In this document: one piece after another, positions 26,953 through 37,111 of the stretch
Position numbering within the stretch: the first letter of the stretch is position 1
Layout of the letters: each line of letters opens with the position of its first letter
Source of the DNA: Bacteroidia bacterium
GTDB taxonomy: Bacteria; Bacteroidota; Bacteroidia; Chitinophagales; JAUHXS01
DNA length: 64,000 nucleotides
Assembly: GCA_030426955.1 (NCBI GenBank)
Contig: JAUHXS010000002.1
Location: forward strand, 372,001 to 436,000
Direction: 5' to 3'
Notes under the pieces: model-generated
Told to the model about the DNA's origin: nothing
Databases searched by the model: none
The model's input: the letters and a program-made list of their open reading frames with translations, nothing else
Made by a program: the position numbers and the translations under genes

Positions 26953-29900
26953 TTATTCCTTTACAAAGGATTTATTAATCAATTCTTCACCTTGTCTTAC
27001 TTGGATAAAGTAAGTACCAGATTCTAGGTCTTTCACATTCAGAGATACTTTTGCATGTGATTTAGACTTGCTATAAGTATCGCTAATTAACTTCTGACCA
27101 GATAATGATACGACAGATACTTCGATATCTTCCTCATTTGCATTGTCTAGTTCTAGTATTAGTTTTCTAGATGCTGGGTTAGGGTATATATCCATTCTGT
27201 AAAGTAAGTGCGATTCACTTACTGCACTCACGTATCCATTTCGCAGTTCAAAAGAGTTTTCGTAAAAACCATTTTTGTTGTCAGATACACGAACTCTTAT
27301 GTAGAACACAGAATCTGTCATGTTTTCAATGGATTGAGCAAGTTTAACACTTTCTCCGACGATGCTAAACAAGTCGTTATTGCCGTCACCAACACCATTT
27401 ACAAAATCATAAATATGTGTGTCTGAAACATCTGCATCTGTGGTGCTTAGTAAGCCAATAAGATCATCAACTTCCGTTCCTTCCGCAATGAATGTATTAT
27501 TAAGAGATAGGGCAGTTGGGAAATTATTCGGCGTTTCAGATGTCTCATAGAGTACGTATTTCTCAATATCTGTCATTGGATCCATATCGTTGTATAAAAC
27601 AAATACAGAATCAAATTCACCAACACCAATTTGTTGTTGGCTTGCATTAGAGGTCGCTCCAAAAGTGAACGTACCTTTAAATGTACCTTGGTTTGGAGCT
27701 TGCTCTGTAAGCTTCAACTGAATACCGGTAGGATCTTCTAATGAGTAAACAGTTACGAATACTTCATCTTTTACAGAAGTATTGGCATTGAGTCCTTCAT
27801 CTTTAAGGGTTACAATTACCTCTTGACCACTACCGTTGAAGCTAAACCCATTGGTTGAAAGTATTCCAGTTGCGCTCTCATTATCAAATACGGTAATTGT
27901 ATAAGAAGCGGTATCAATGCTACTGGAGTCATCACCAACAACAACAATTACCTGATGTTGTCCCACTTGGTCAGAAGAAGGCGTCCACGTGATGGCACCA
28001 AATTCATCCATAGACATGCCTTCAGGTGAAGTTACCAACCATGGGTATGGACTATCTCCTGCATCAAGGTCTACATAAGTAATAGTCATAGCATACTGCT
28101 CATCCACTTTTGCAGTTTTTACAAAAGAGCTATTCGTAATCTCAGGTGCATTATTAGATGAACCGCTTACGAAATCTAGTGCTACGATATTAGATAAGTT
28201 AGACTCAACATTATTATCGGTTACTGCACTGATGGCAAACTGATAATCTCTACCTTTCGTAAAGTCAACAATACTATACGTTAAAGCTGAATCTACTCTT
28301 AGGTTACCACTATTGAAGGTAACTGTATCTTCATCGAAATAGATATAGTACTTAGCTGCTTCAACAACAGGTGTCCAAGACAACTTGATTGTGTCTACGT
28401 CTTGTGTTCCTGATAGGGTAGGAACCGTAATAGGACTTGGTCTATTGATTGAAAAAGCAGTACCATAGTAATTTACTATAGGTGTATTGGATGAATCATC
28501 AATTACTGCGTATACATAATATCCTCCATTTTTCAATGAATCAGTATTCCATACATAGCTATCTGTTTCGTCATCTTCTGATATACCTTGAACAATTGGA
28601 ATGCCATTAGCACCTTCCTGATCGATATCATAGAATAAAGATACTTTCGCATCTGAATCTGGATCGTCATCGCTCCATGAAATGGTTAAATCACCAGAAG
28701 TAGTATTTAATGATACATCCTCAATCTCAATCTCAGGGCTATATCCAGAAGCAAGTACTTCAACCTCAAACAACTCAGCATTGTTTACTTTTATCTGGTA
28801 TTCACCCGCTTTTGCATTTTCAAGGATAAACATTGATCCATTGATTTCAGGGTTTTCTACATGGTAAATGCCCATACTTGCTGCGTTCTCTGGTGTGATT
28901 TCAACTCCTGTTGTCAACACAAGGTTGGCATCAGGAATTAGGTCATCATTCGTCACTTTTACAAACAAGTTTTTTGATGCTTGGTCTACTGTGAAGGAGT
29001 AAACACCTTCCTCACTCGTTTTGCCGCTTCTTGCAAGTGGTTCTATATTGGGACCAACTTCAACCTTGGTTGAGTTGTTCTCAAAAGTTAACAATACTCC
29101 AAGGCTAACATCAACTACTAAGTGAAGCGTTACATTTGCTCCAAGTTTATTGTCTTGGAAATAAGCATCGGCAGTAGCGATTTTTCTTGGTAAAATGCCT
29201 GGCAACCAGTCACACACAGGGCATGGATCTGGTTTTGGAATAGTTACTTCCAGTTTTGCCGCTGCATTAACGCCAATCTTATCGTCTTTGAAAGTCATTG
29301 CTAAACCAGCTTCTCCTTTAAAGATTTCTAGAAGGTTTAGAAAAACTTCTATTCCTACTTTCTCTACAGAAATTTCAATCGCCCCGCCTGCTAAGTCTTC
29401 TCCAAACAATTGAACTGTTCCAGATCCATTTAATGAAGTAGCAAACTTGTAGCTAATTGTTAAGTTATCTAGTTTGATTACTTCTACTGGTACAGTAGGT
29501 CTTAAGTCAACTCCAAGTCCCATAGAAATAGGAGGTTCCTGTAGACCTTTTAAGAAGCCGTTGCCACCGGATAGTTCCCAACCTGTTGTGGCCAATGGAA
29601 TACCTGGATCTACCTCTATCTCCATCTCAACAGATTCTAGCCCTCCTTTTTGAATGACTACCTCTGCTGCGATGCTAATCCCTTTTTCCATAACTTCAAA
29701 ACCAATCTGTCCGCCACCTGCGAAAGTATTTTCAAAAGTATTAAAGTAGATATAGACATCATTTAATTCTACCAAGTTTTGAACTTTCAATTCTGTAAGT
29801 CTTACAGAGCCAGTAATACGAACACCATTGGTTGTTGTGATTTCTAGACTATCTATATTGACTCCTGTGCCTTCTCCAAATAGTTCGGCAGGTAAGTTTA

Positions 29901-32900
29901 GTTTTCCACCTATAATTACTCCATCTGGAATTAAATTAAACTTATTTACTTCAAGAGGAAGTCCGATTAAGCTAAAAACTGTATTAGTTGTTGCAAATCC
30001 AGCTGTTACAGCCATTTCTGCCAAGGTTGGATGTGCGGTATAGTCAAAGCCTCCTTCTTGTAGTGCTACTTCGGGACCACCATATTCACCTACTTCAGGG
30101 ATATTTCTCATGAAAACATCGCCTGTTCCTTCAAATGTATTGTTGCTTAAGTCAACCAATACATCTCCAGTAAATCGTAGGTCTTCTGTAAATACGTTTC
30201 CACGTAATGTTCTGGTGTTAGGACCTGTCGTGATAATTTTATCTGCTTTTAGCGTGATACCACCCACAACTAATTCTAGTGGTGCTTTGCCAATACCACT
30301 TACGGTAATTGGTAATTCTGCAAAAGCATTAAAACTACCTCTATAGCTTATATCTGTTGTTGTGTCAATCGCTCCCAATGACTTAGGCTCAAAGACAACG
30401 TGTGTTTTAATAGAATCTCCTGGAGCTAAAAGTAATTGATACGATGTTCCTTGGGTAGGAGGGGCATATCCCTCATATAGGATGTAAAAAGAAGCATCTA
30501 AGTTTATCTTATGGTATTCTAATTTCAGGTCTCCTGATCCTCTATTGTGAACCCAAATGTCAATCGTATCTGTTGCTCCACCAACGGTTACAGAATCTGG
30601 AAAGTTGATCGTGTCCTCAGATACTTCTATGCTAGGTCCATAAAAGGAGCTTATGAGCCTGATATTTGTATATGGTGTGAAAGGATCATTCGAGCCGATT
30701 TGCAAGACCTGATTGAGGTCTCCACCCTCTAACGCTCCTTGTTGTATCCTGATGCTATCTTCTGTCATTGGTGGGATAGTCATATTTATAGACGCCAAAG
30801 GCAAGGAAAAGCCTATTGTGCTCCCATTTATAACTTTGTTGTACAACTCTAATGGTTGAGTTCCGATATTTCTCACCTTTATGTATCGATCAACAAATTC
30901 TCCAATATTGAGGTCAGGAAAAACCACTTCATCATAGTCTACTTCAATGATCGGTGGGTCATAACCTTCTCCTATTACAGTAGCGGTGAGGTTACTAGAC
31001 GGGTGGTTGCTAATGAGCTGCATGGTAGCTGAGTAGCTTTTAGCCTCTGTTGGTCTGAATGATAGGGTTAAAAACTTTAATTGAGAAGGTTGTAGGGTAA
31101 AAGGAAACGAAATGCCCTCTGTGCTGAAAGCATCAGCGTCTGGACCTGTAAACTCTATTCCACTAATAGTAAGCGGAAGTGCAGATCCGCCTCCTTGGTT
31201 AAGGATGTATCCACTAATTTTACTATCGGATGTATCAACTGCAACAGATCCTAAATTAATCGTATCATCGAGACTAGAGGTGAGGTAAGACCATCCAACA
31301 AGAGCATGCATAGGCAGCTTTTTTAAGCCTTCTACAGTATTGTTCCAGATATACAACTCTGGGTAGTGGTCTCCTAAATAAACTGGACTAAGCTTTACTT
31401 CAACAGTTGTTTGTGCACTTGGTGGGATGGTAATAGGCAGGGTAGCATTTACTACACTAAACTGACTGCTTCCAATCACTACTAAATCATCTATCGTAAG
31501 GTCTGCTGCCCCAGTATTCGTAATAGTAAATGATTTAGTAGAATCTTGGAAATTATAAACTGTACCATAATCTAAAAGAGCTGTTGAAAGGCTTATTTCT
31601 GGTACTAAAATATTGGCTTGTACAGGAATATTCGCAATACCTCCATTATTAGTATATATCTGAAGAATACCATTAGTGGGGCCTTCTCCATTAGAAAGAG
31701 CACGAACAGTAATATTGTAATCCGCGCCTGGTTGAATATTGATAAATCCAGAAGTAATATCGCCATCGGTTACCGTAAAAGGTGTACTGTGTGGATTTTG
31801 TATATAAACATACGTCAATCTCATTATCGCATCTCCCGTATTGGTGATCGTAATTATGCTATCTTTATTGTTTCCTTTAAAGATATCACCGAAGTCTATA
31901 GAATCAACATTTACACTTAATTCTGCTGCAGTTTGTTGCACCTGAAAAATAACGGTATCAGGGCTACTTATCGCATCGCTGTAAACTATGATCTCAGCTT
32001 CTTTTAGCCCAGGAAGTGGTTCTGCTGAAAACCCTACAAACAAATCGTTAGAAACGGTTCCTCCTTCTATCACTGCAGGGAATGATAGACCGCTTGCAAT
32101 TGTGAATTCAGGTTGTTCAAATCCGGAAGAAGCATTTCCCAAGATTGCATTTGTAATAGTAATGTCAGTACCTCCAATCGTTGAAATAGTAATAAATTTT
32201 GCGCCACTTACCTCAATACTGTCTCTTAACGTATCAGAAATTGACATAACGTTTTGGGTTACATCTCCATCTAAGCTTATGTTTTGAGTGTCATTTGCGA
32301 AAATGCTTAATGTGCTAGATATTGGACCATAAGTAGTAGGGGTAAAAGAGATGTCTATTGATGTACTATCTCCAGGAGTTACGGTAATTGGGAAAATGGT
32401 ACTGCTAGAAAAGTCAGAAGCAAAATCTCCACTAAAGTCAAGACCTAAGATAGTGATGTCTCCATCTGCAGCTGCATTATTTTTTACTTTTAAGGTCGTA
32501 TCTTTTGTGATATTTGCTGTTAACGTATCATAATCAATACTCGGATTTACTTCAATGATAGGAGCAGTTCCCATTCCTAAGTTAACCACGTCGTAGTCTC
32601 CTTGAGGGTCATTGCTAAGTATTTTCATGATGCTATTGGTTGGCATATCTGCACCAACTTCATCGGTTGCAAAGGCAATTCTGTAAACCAATGAATCTCC
32701 ATATGCAATTGAGGCTGGGAATGTATAGTTTGAATCTAAATTGACATAAGGGTTGTTAAACGAAATATTGTATCTAAAGTCAAAACCATTGATGATAAGA
32801 TCACTTGCTCCATCATTATAGATGGTGATTTCTTTTATTGATGGAAATCCAAAATTTGCAGTCCCAAAGTCAATAGTATCTGCTGATGTGATGATGTTTT

Positions 32901-33285
32901 GTTCTGGGTTAACACCTGCAAGACCACTAAGTGGAACGAAGTAAGAGCTGTCCTCATCTCCTCCAGTAACAATGACCAATGTTGCTGACTTCACTCCTGT
33001 AGTAGTAGGAGTGAATGTAATATAAAAAGGTACTGGGTTTGAAGGAAATAAAGGGGCGCCTGGATTAATCGATGGTGCAACAAACTCTAGAGAGTCAGGA
33101 CCTATGGTGGACATACTTTGCAAATTTACATTTCCTGCACCTGTATATTCGATTGTAAAGTCGAGATCTTGAGATTGACCAACACCAGTATCTCCTTCTA
33201 GTGTAGCAGGGGTAATGGTTATTTGTGCATTAACTTGGTTAATAAAAAATGTAATTCCGAAAATCAGGTAAATAAAACGTTTCAT
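26953..33285 (-). CDS. Giant T9SS-sorted protein with choice-of-anchor-D repeats
   Basis: A 2110-residue exported protein. A signal peptide (LIFGITFFINQVNAQ) is followed by about ten beta-sandwich repeats of the choice-of-anchor-D/ASH kind (residues about 20-1030), recognised by recurring D(F/Y)G...V....D.. I.I.N.G...L and PP/PG..S....F.P patterns. Residues about 1040-1440 are a beta-rich, repetitive region I cannot assign. After this come Ig/fibronectin-like modules and a cadherin/putative-Ig domain (NNAPEITNSSF ... ITVFD). A T9SS type A sorting domain (MDIYPNPASRKLIL ... NKSFVKE) ends the protein. It is probably a large surface adhesin. No catalytic motif seen. Confidence 0.9.
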   Translation of the reverse strand: MKRFIYLIFGITFFINQVNAQITITPATLEGDTGVGQSQDLDFTIEYTGAGNVNLQSMSTIGPDSLEFVAPSINPGAPLFPSNPVPFYITFTPTTTGVKSATLVIVTGGDEDSSYFVPLSGLAGVNPEQNIITSADTIDFGTANFGFPSIKEITIYNDGASDLIINGFDFRYNISFNNPYVNLDSNYTFPASIAYGDSLVYRIAFATDEVGADMPTNSIMKILSNDPQGDYDVVNLGMGTAPIIEVNPSIDYDTLTANITKDTTLKVKNNAAADGDITILGLDFSGDFASDFSSSTIFPITVTPGDSTSIDISFTPTTYGPISSTLSIFANDTQNISLDGDVTQNVMSISDTLRDSIEVSGAKFITISTIGGTDITITNAILGNASSGFEQPEFTIASGLSFPAVIEGGTVSNDLFVGFSAEPLPGLKEAEIIVYSDAISSPDTVIFQVQQTAAELSVNVDSIDFGDIFKGNNKDSIITITNTGDAIMRLTYVYIQNPHSTPFTVTDGDITSGFINIQPGADYNITVRALSNGEGPTNGILQIYTNNGGIANIPVQANILVPEISLSTALLDYGTVYNFQDSTKSFTITNTGAADLTIDDLVVIGSSQFSVVNATLPITIPPSAQTTVEVKLSPVYLGDHYPELYIWNNTVEGLKKLPMHALVGWSYLTSSLDDTINLGSVAVDTSDSKISGYILNQGGGSALPLTISGIEFTGPDADAFSTEGISFPFTLQPSQLKFLTLSFRPTEAKSYSATMQLISNHPSSNLTATVIGEGYDPPIIEVDYDEVVFPDLNIGEFVDRYIKVRNIGTQPLELYNKVINGSTIGFSLPLASINMTIPPMTEDSIRIQQGALEGGDLNQVLQIGSNDPFTPYTNIRLISSFYGPSIEVSEDTINFPDSVTVGGATDTIDIWVHNRGSGDLKLEYHKINLDASFYILYEGYAPPTQGTSYQLLLAPGDSIKTHVVFEPKSLGAIDTTTDISYRGSFNAFAELPITVSGIGKAPLELVVGGITLKADKIITTGPNTRTLRGNVFTEDLRFTGDVLVDLSNNTFEGTGDVFMRNIPEVGEYGGPEVALQEGGFDYTAHPTLAEMAVTAGFATTNTVFSLIGLPLEVNKFNLIPDGVIIGGKLNLPAELFGEGTGVNIDSLEITTTNGVRITGSVRLTELKVQNLVELNDVYIYFNTFENTFAGGGQIGFEVMEKGISIAAEVVIQKGGLESVEMEIEVDPGIPLATTGWELSGGNGFLKGLQEPPISMGLGVDLRPTVPVEVIKLDNLTISYKFATSLNGSGTVQLFGEDLAGGAIEISVEKVGIEVFLNLLEIFKGEAGLAMTFKDDKIGVNAAAKLEVTIPKPDPCPVCDWLPGILPRKIATADAYFQDNKLGANVTLHLVVDVSLGVLLTFENNSTKVEVGPNIEPLARSGKTSEEGVYSFTVDQASKNLFVKVTNDDLIPDANLVLTTGVEITPENAASMGIYHVENPEINGSMFILENAKAGEYQIKVNNAELFEVEVLASGYSPEIEIEDVSLNTTSGDLTISWSDDDPDSDAKVSLFYDIDQEGANGIPIVQGISEDDETDSYVWNTDSLKNGGYYVYAVIDDSSNTPIVNYYGTAFSINRPSPITVPTLSGTQDVDTIKLSWTPVVEAAKYYIYFDEDTVTFNSGNLRVDSALTYSIVDFTKGRDYQFAISAVTDNNVESNLSNIVALDFVSGSSNNAPEITNSSFVKTAKVDEQYAMTITYVDLDAGDSPYPWLVTSPEGMSMDEFGAITWTPSSDQVGQHQVIVVVGDDSSSIDTASYTITVFDNESATGILSTNGFSFNGSGQEVIVTLKDEGLNANTSVKDEVFVTVYSLEDPTGIQLKLTEQAPNQGTFKGTFTFGATSNASQQQIGVGEFDSVFVLYNDMDPMTDIEKYVLYETSETPNNFPTALSLNNTFIAEGTEVDDLIGLLSTTDADVSDTHIYDFVNGVGDGNNDLFSIVGESVKLAQSIENMTDSVFYIRVRVSDNKNGFYENSFELRNGYVSAVSESHLLYRMDIYPNPASRKLILELDNANEEDIEVSVVSLSGQKLISDTYSKSKSHAKVSLNVKDLESGTYFIQVRQGEELINKSFVKE

Positions 33286-33336
33286 AATGTATGGTTAATA
33301 TTTTTTACAAAGATCAGGCATTATTTAGCCGATAAC

Positions 33337-33356
33337 AATGAGGCGCGCGCCTCATT
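33337..33356. repeat. Perfect 20-bp GC-rich palindrome
   Basis: AATGAGGCGC followed by its exact complement, in otherwise AT-rich DNA. It overlaps the last codons of the response-regulator gene and lies between two minus-strand genes. It may be a terminator hairpin or a protein-binding site; no T-run follows. Confidence 0.6.
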
Positions 33357-33960
33357 TATGTCCTATGTTTTTCATAGCCCAGTTGAGCAAGCTATTATTT
33401 TCTCCAGATAATGCCAGCTTTTTACTAATGTTATATCGATGATTTCTAATTGTTTTTTCTGAAACAAAAAGCTCTTCGGATATTTCTTTACTTGTTTTTT
33501 GTTGAGCAATAAGTTTTAAAATGAAGACCTCCTTTTCACTTAAAGTTGCTAAAAGATTAGGGTTTGCCTCTGTTTTTTGCTGTATGAGATCTATGGCAAA
33601 AGTAAGTGCTATCCTTATTTGATTTTCGTTAAATGGTTTAAGCAAAAAGTTAATAGGGTTTAATGCTTTCGCTTTTTCTATCGTTTCGTTGTCCCGATAG
33701 GCTGTAATAAATATAATATCAATGCTACTTGTTTCTCGAATCTTTGTAGCAAAATCTAAGCCTGTATAACTTTTATCATTTAAATTGACATCACATAGCA
33801 ATAGATCAGGAGAAAAATCTTTAAAAATTTCGATTCCATCATTATATGAATGAACAATAGATGTTTTTAAATTGAGAGACTGTGCGATTTCACTAATATC
33901 CTGAGCAATGATGGGTTCATCTTCAAGAATAAGAACTTTGATATTATTCAGGCTAGTCAT
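33352..33960 (-). CDS. LuxR-type DNA-binding response regulator
   Basis: About 202 residues. The receiver domain starts KVLILEDEPII (acidic pair), has the phospho-acceptor Asp in DLLLCDVNL, the Thr/Ser switch in IFITAYRD and the Lys in LLKPFNE. The C-terminal LuxR/FixJ helix-turn-helix has ISEELFVSEKTIRNHRYNI. It therefore acts as a phosphorylation-controlled transcription factor. The ATG giving MTSLNN is preferred to a TTG 12 nt upstream. It overlaps the end of the histidine kinase gene by 8 nt, so the two are cognate partners. The target genes are not evident. Confidence 0.93.
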   Translation of the reverse strand: MTSLNNIKVLILEDEPIIAQDISEIAQSLNLKTSIVHSYNDGIEIFKDFSPDLLLCDVNLNDKSYTGLDFATKIRETSSIDIIFITAYRDNETIEKAKALNPINFLLKPFNENQIRIALTFAIDLIQQKTEANPNLLATLSEKEVFILKLIAQQKTSKEISEELFVSEKTIRNHRYNISKKLALSGENNSLLNWAMKNIGHK

Positions 33961-35155
33961 TTTGAAAAACAAATTGATGCTTTAAACCACTCTCATATGA
34001 TATTTTGTGTTTGCAATTGATTTGCTTTACCAAGCTGCTAATTAAGTTAATACCTAATCCTTTTTCAGGAGGTGTGTTATTATCTGGATTCATACCAATC
34101 CCGTCATCAGCTATGGTAAGCTCTATAAAGCTGTGTTTTGTTTGTAGCTTAATCAATATAAGTCCTTTCATATCAGGAAAGGCATGTTTAAGAGAGTTGG
34201 TGAGGACTTCATTAATAATTAATCCGAGTGATAAGGCTTTGTCTATTTTTAGATAAGTTTCTGTCAGTTTTGTCTCTATCACAATATTCTTAATGGATGC
34301 CTCATACAAATGTTTTATATTATTGACCAATGAAATGATATAGGATGATAGTTCTATTTGACTTACATTCTTTGTTGAGTACAACTCTTCATGTATAAAT
34401 ATCATTGATTGTATTCTATTTTGGGCAGATGCTATCGCTTGGTTTGCTTCAGAAGCCTCTTTACTAAGCCTTCTTTTTTGTATATTAAACAAGCTAGATA
34501 CAACTTGTAGGTTGTTTTTTACCCTATGGTGTACTTCTTGTAATAGCACATTTTTATCTGCTAAAGCTTTTTCTAAAAACTTTTGATGATGCTCAAGATT
34601 AGACTTAAGAAAAGATGTGATTAATAGAATTAAGAAAACGGCAGTTACAAAAAACGCAATGATGATAGGAATTTTTTGACTATTATCAAACTTAATGAAT
34701 GGCTCATAATTTGGTGAAAGTTGTAAGCAAATGCTACCTAAAATAATACCTATTGTCAGTAAGCTAAGACCGAATACAAGCTTTTTGTCTTGAAATAGTG
34801 CGACATAAAAAGCAAAAGTTCCTAATAACATAGTATGAGCTCCTGTTGAAAAGTGCATCAAAAAGTGAATAAGCAAAGCAGTAAGGTTAATGTAGGTTAC
34901 AAATACAATCCTACTGAATGAAAATAGTCCCTTATGATTAAGTAATAAGATGCTGATAAAAGTAAGAATCGAAAATAATGCTAACGTAAAGCCACTAGGA
35001 AAAAATTCGACAAATATTAAAATATAAAGTTCACAGAAAAGCGTGATGCAAATTGAAATAAGGGCAATGCCGTTAAGCAGCCTTGTCGTCTTTTTATCAG
35101 AAAAACTACCTTCGTCTGTACCTAAATTGACTATTTGTTGCAGTATATGTAGCAA
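33953..35155 (-). CDS. Membrane sensor histidine kinase (HisKA_2 type)
   Basis: A 400-residue kinase. Six hydrophobic helices fill residues about 25-185. They are followed by a HisKA_2 phospho-acceptor segment with the motif EVHHRVKNNLQVVSSLF, and a HATPase domain with the N box (IINEVLTNSLKHAF) and G boxes (ADDGIGMNP, KGLGINLI). The short membrane loops suggest sensing within or near the membrane. The frame has no ATG near the N-terminus; a stop precedes a TTG, so TTG is the probable start. It sits 11 nt after the ABC ATPase gene, suggesting a shared transcript with the importer. Confidence 0.9.
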   Translation of the reverse strand: MLHILQQIVNLGTDEGSFSDKKTTRLLNGIALISICITLFCELYILIFVEFFPSGFTLALFSILTFISILLLNHKGLFSFSRIVFVTYINLTALLIHFLMHFSTGAHTMLLGTFAFYVALFQDKKLVFGLSLLTIGIILGSICLQLSPNYEPFIKFDNSQKIPIIIAFFVTAVFLILLITSFLKSNLEHHQKFLEKALADKNVLLQEVHHRVKNNLQVVSSLFNIQKRRLSKEASEANQAIASAQNRIQSMIFIHEELYSTKNVSQIELSSYIISLVNNIKHLYEASIKNIVIETKLTETYLKIDKALSLGLIINEVLTNSLKHAFPDMKGLILIKLQTKHSFIELTIADDGIGMNPDNNTPPEKGLGINLISSLVKQINCKHKISYESGLKHQFVFQND

Positions 35156-35166
35156 GCGTTATTTCT

Positions 35167-35949
35167 TTAGTTAGTTTCTTTTGGTCTAAATGAAGTAGAG
35201 TTTTGATCAAAAGTAATCGTTTTACTGTCAAAAGCCTTATTAATTAAGCCTGATTGAACCATTTGTTCTGGACTGCCAGACTGAAGATTTTTATCGTGAA
35301 TTAGCCAAACTGCATCTGCAAGTTTTAGTGCTAACTCTAGGTCGTGAGTAGTTAAGATGATGGATTTTTGTTCTTCTTTTGCTAACGTTTTTAATAAAGA
35401 CAATAAATCAAACTTACTGGTAATATCAAGAAATGAAGTCGGTTCGTCGAGAATGATAATAGGCGTCTTTTGTGCTAATGATCTTGCAATGGTTGCTTTC
35501 TGCTTTTCTCCATCACTAATTTGATTAATACTCTTATTCTTTAACTCATCAATGCCTACAGATTGAATAGACTGATCAATAATTTCTAAATCTTCCTTAT
35601 TTAATTTTCCTAACAGGTTAGTGTGCGCGTGACGACCCAATGTAACAAATTCTTTTACGGTAATATCGGAGTTGAAATTATTTCCGGTCAAGGCAATACT
35701 AATCGTTTTGGCCTTTTGCTTAGAAGGTAGTAAGCTAAGCTCCTGATCTTGAAAAAGTATTTTACCAGATAAAGGTGGTTCGAAGCCAATAAGAGTCTTT
35801 AGAAGCGTTGACTTTCCTGAACCATTAGCTCCAACTAAGCAAACTAGCTCTCCTTTCGGTAAGCTAACATTGATGTCTTCTACAATAGCATTATCATATC
35901 CAATAAAAAGCTCTTTTGCTTGTAATAGTATGTTGTCGCCTTTGGTCAA
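35167..35949 (-). CDS. ABC transporter ATP-binding protein (metal-chelate/cobalamin importer type)
   Basis: An ATPase of about 260 residues in the FecE/BtuD/FhuC group. It has Walker A (GANGSGKSTLL), the Q-loop region, a signature motif ISDGEKQKATIARSL in place of LSGGQ, Walker B (PIIILDEPTSFLD) and the switch His (ILTTHDLE). The frame is open for another 120 nt upstream, but that stretch overlaps the permease and encodes an unrelated hydrophobic peptide. I therefore take the TTG (LTKGDN) just past the permease stop, which gives the usual family length. It works with the permease and the binding lipoprotein upstream. Confidence 0.9.
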   Translation of the reverse strand: MTKGDNILLQAKELFIGYDNAIVEDINVSLPKGELVCLVGANGSGKSTLLKTLIGFEPPLSGKILFQDQELSLLPSKQKAKTISIALTGNNFNSDITVKEFVTLGRHAHTNLLGKLNKEDLEIIDQSIQSVGIDELKNKSINQISDGEKQKATIARSLAQKTPIIILDEPTSFLDITSKFDLLSLLKTLAKEEQKSIILTTHDLELALKLADAVWLIHDKNLQSGSPEQMVQSGLINKAFDSKTITFDQNSTSFRPKETN

Positions 35950-35950
35950 T

Positions 35951-36973
35951 TTAGCTGTTTTGATATTTTGCTTTATGTCTAATAATAATCCAAATAACGA
36001 TAGGAGCTCCCAGAATGGATGTAATAACATTAATAGGTAAAACTGTTGCATAACTAGGTAACTGAGCAATCAGGTCACAAAAAACTGCAACTAATGCTCC
36101 CATTAGAGCAACATGTGGAATTAATAACTTATGATTGGAGCTGTTTTTTAATAACAGTTTGACGAGATGAGGGACAGCAATTCCGATAAAAGCAATAGGT
36201 CCACAAAAGGCAGTGGTACAACCACCAAGAAAACCAGAAACAAGAATTATCATTAGTCTCGAAACTTTAATATTTAGGCCTAATGATTTGGCATAGTCTT
36301 CTCCAAAAAGCAAAATATCTAAAGGTTTGGACAGAAAAAAACTAATGAGCAAGGTTATTATGGTAATTATTGCAAAAACTTTAACCTCAGACAGTGTTAC
36401 CTTGCCAAAGCTTCCCATGCCCCATATTACAAAACTCTGAAGATCATTAGCATTGCTATAAAATTGAATACCCGCCACTAAAGCTCCAGCGATATAGCTA
36501 AACATTAGGCCGATAATAAGAAGCATCGTATTGTTTTTAACAATATTGGCCGAATAGCTGATCAAAAGCAATATCAATACCGCGCCCAAAACAGCAGAAA
36601 CTGTAGTCCCCAATAATCCTCCAATGAAGATATTAAAGCTTACTAGTACACTTGAAAGCATAATGGAGATAGCCACACCCAAGCTAGCACCAGAGGTGAT
36701 TCCCAATACAAATGGTCCAGCCAAAGGGTTTCTGAAAATCGATTGCATCATTAATCCGCTCACGGCTAAGGAGCTTCCAGCTAAACAGGCCGTCATAGCT
36801 TTGGGAAGTCTTATCTCCGAAAGAATTTTATGATTTATATCTGACGATGGGCTTGAAAAGAGCCATTGATAAACTTCTCCTATCGCTATGTTGGTTGACC
36901 CAACTGTGATATCTAAAATAAACAGTAGTAGTAGGGCTAAAATGAGTAATACGGTATATGGAGTTCTTTTCAA
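35951..36973 (-). CDS. FecCD-family ABC transporter permease
   Basis: A 340-residue inner-membrane permease with about ten hydrophobic helices. Family-typical segments are RLPKAMTACLAGSSLAVSGLMMQSIFRNPLAGPFVLGI (read in parts: GLMMQ and NPLAGP) and the C-terminal GPIAFIGIAVPHLVK. This family imports iron-siderophores, heme or cobalamin. It overlaps the ATPase gene. Unlike the rest of the train it is separated from the binding-protein gene by about 226 bp, which hold a decayed GIY-YIG fragment. Confidence 0.93.
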   Translation of the reverse strand: MKRTPYTVLLILALLLLFILDITVGSTNIAIGEVYQWLFSSPSSDINHKILSEIRLPKAMTACLAGSSLAVSGLMMQSIFRNPLAGPFVLGITSGASLGVAISIMLSSVLVSFNIFIGGLLGTTVSAVLGAVLILLLISYSANIVKNNTMLLIIGLMFSYIAGALVAGIQFYSNANDLQSFVIWGMGSFGKVTLSEVKVFAIITIITLLISFFLSKPLDILLFGEDYAKSLGLNIKVSRLMIILVSGFLGGCTTAFCGPIAFIGIAVPHLVKLLLKNSSNHKLLIPHVALMGALVAVFCDLIAQLPSYATVLPINVITSILGAPIVIWIIIRHKAKYQNS

Positions 36974-36988
36974 AAGCTTGAAATAATT

Positions 36989-37081
36989 TTACTTAGGCTC
37001 TAATGTCATTACATAGTGTCTATCGTCTAAAGCAGTATTGTGAGTATTGGTAAGAATATATACAGATGCTCCTCGCTTCAT
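36989..37081 (-). pseudogene. Remnant of a GIY-YIG endonuclease gene (5' end only)
   Basis: A 30-codon ORF whose first 18 residues, MKRGASVYILTNTHNTAL, match the N-terminus I know from Bacteroidota GIY-YIG single-domain nucleases (MKRGG.VYI.TN..). The expected GVT..L..R..EH core is missing; the frame goes into unrelated residues (DDRHYVMTLEPK) and a stop. It therefore looks like the leftover start of a GIY-YIG gene after deletion. It sits in the middle of an ABC importer operon and next to a palindrome. The family match is from memory; a database search would settle it. Confidence 0.6.
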
Positions 37082-37111
37082 CAAATAAAATTAGGCTTCT
37101 TTTTTTTAATT

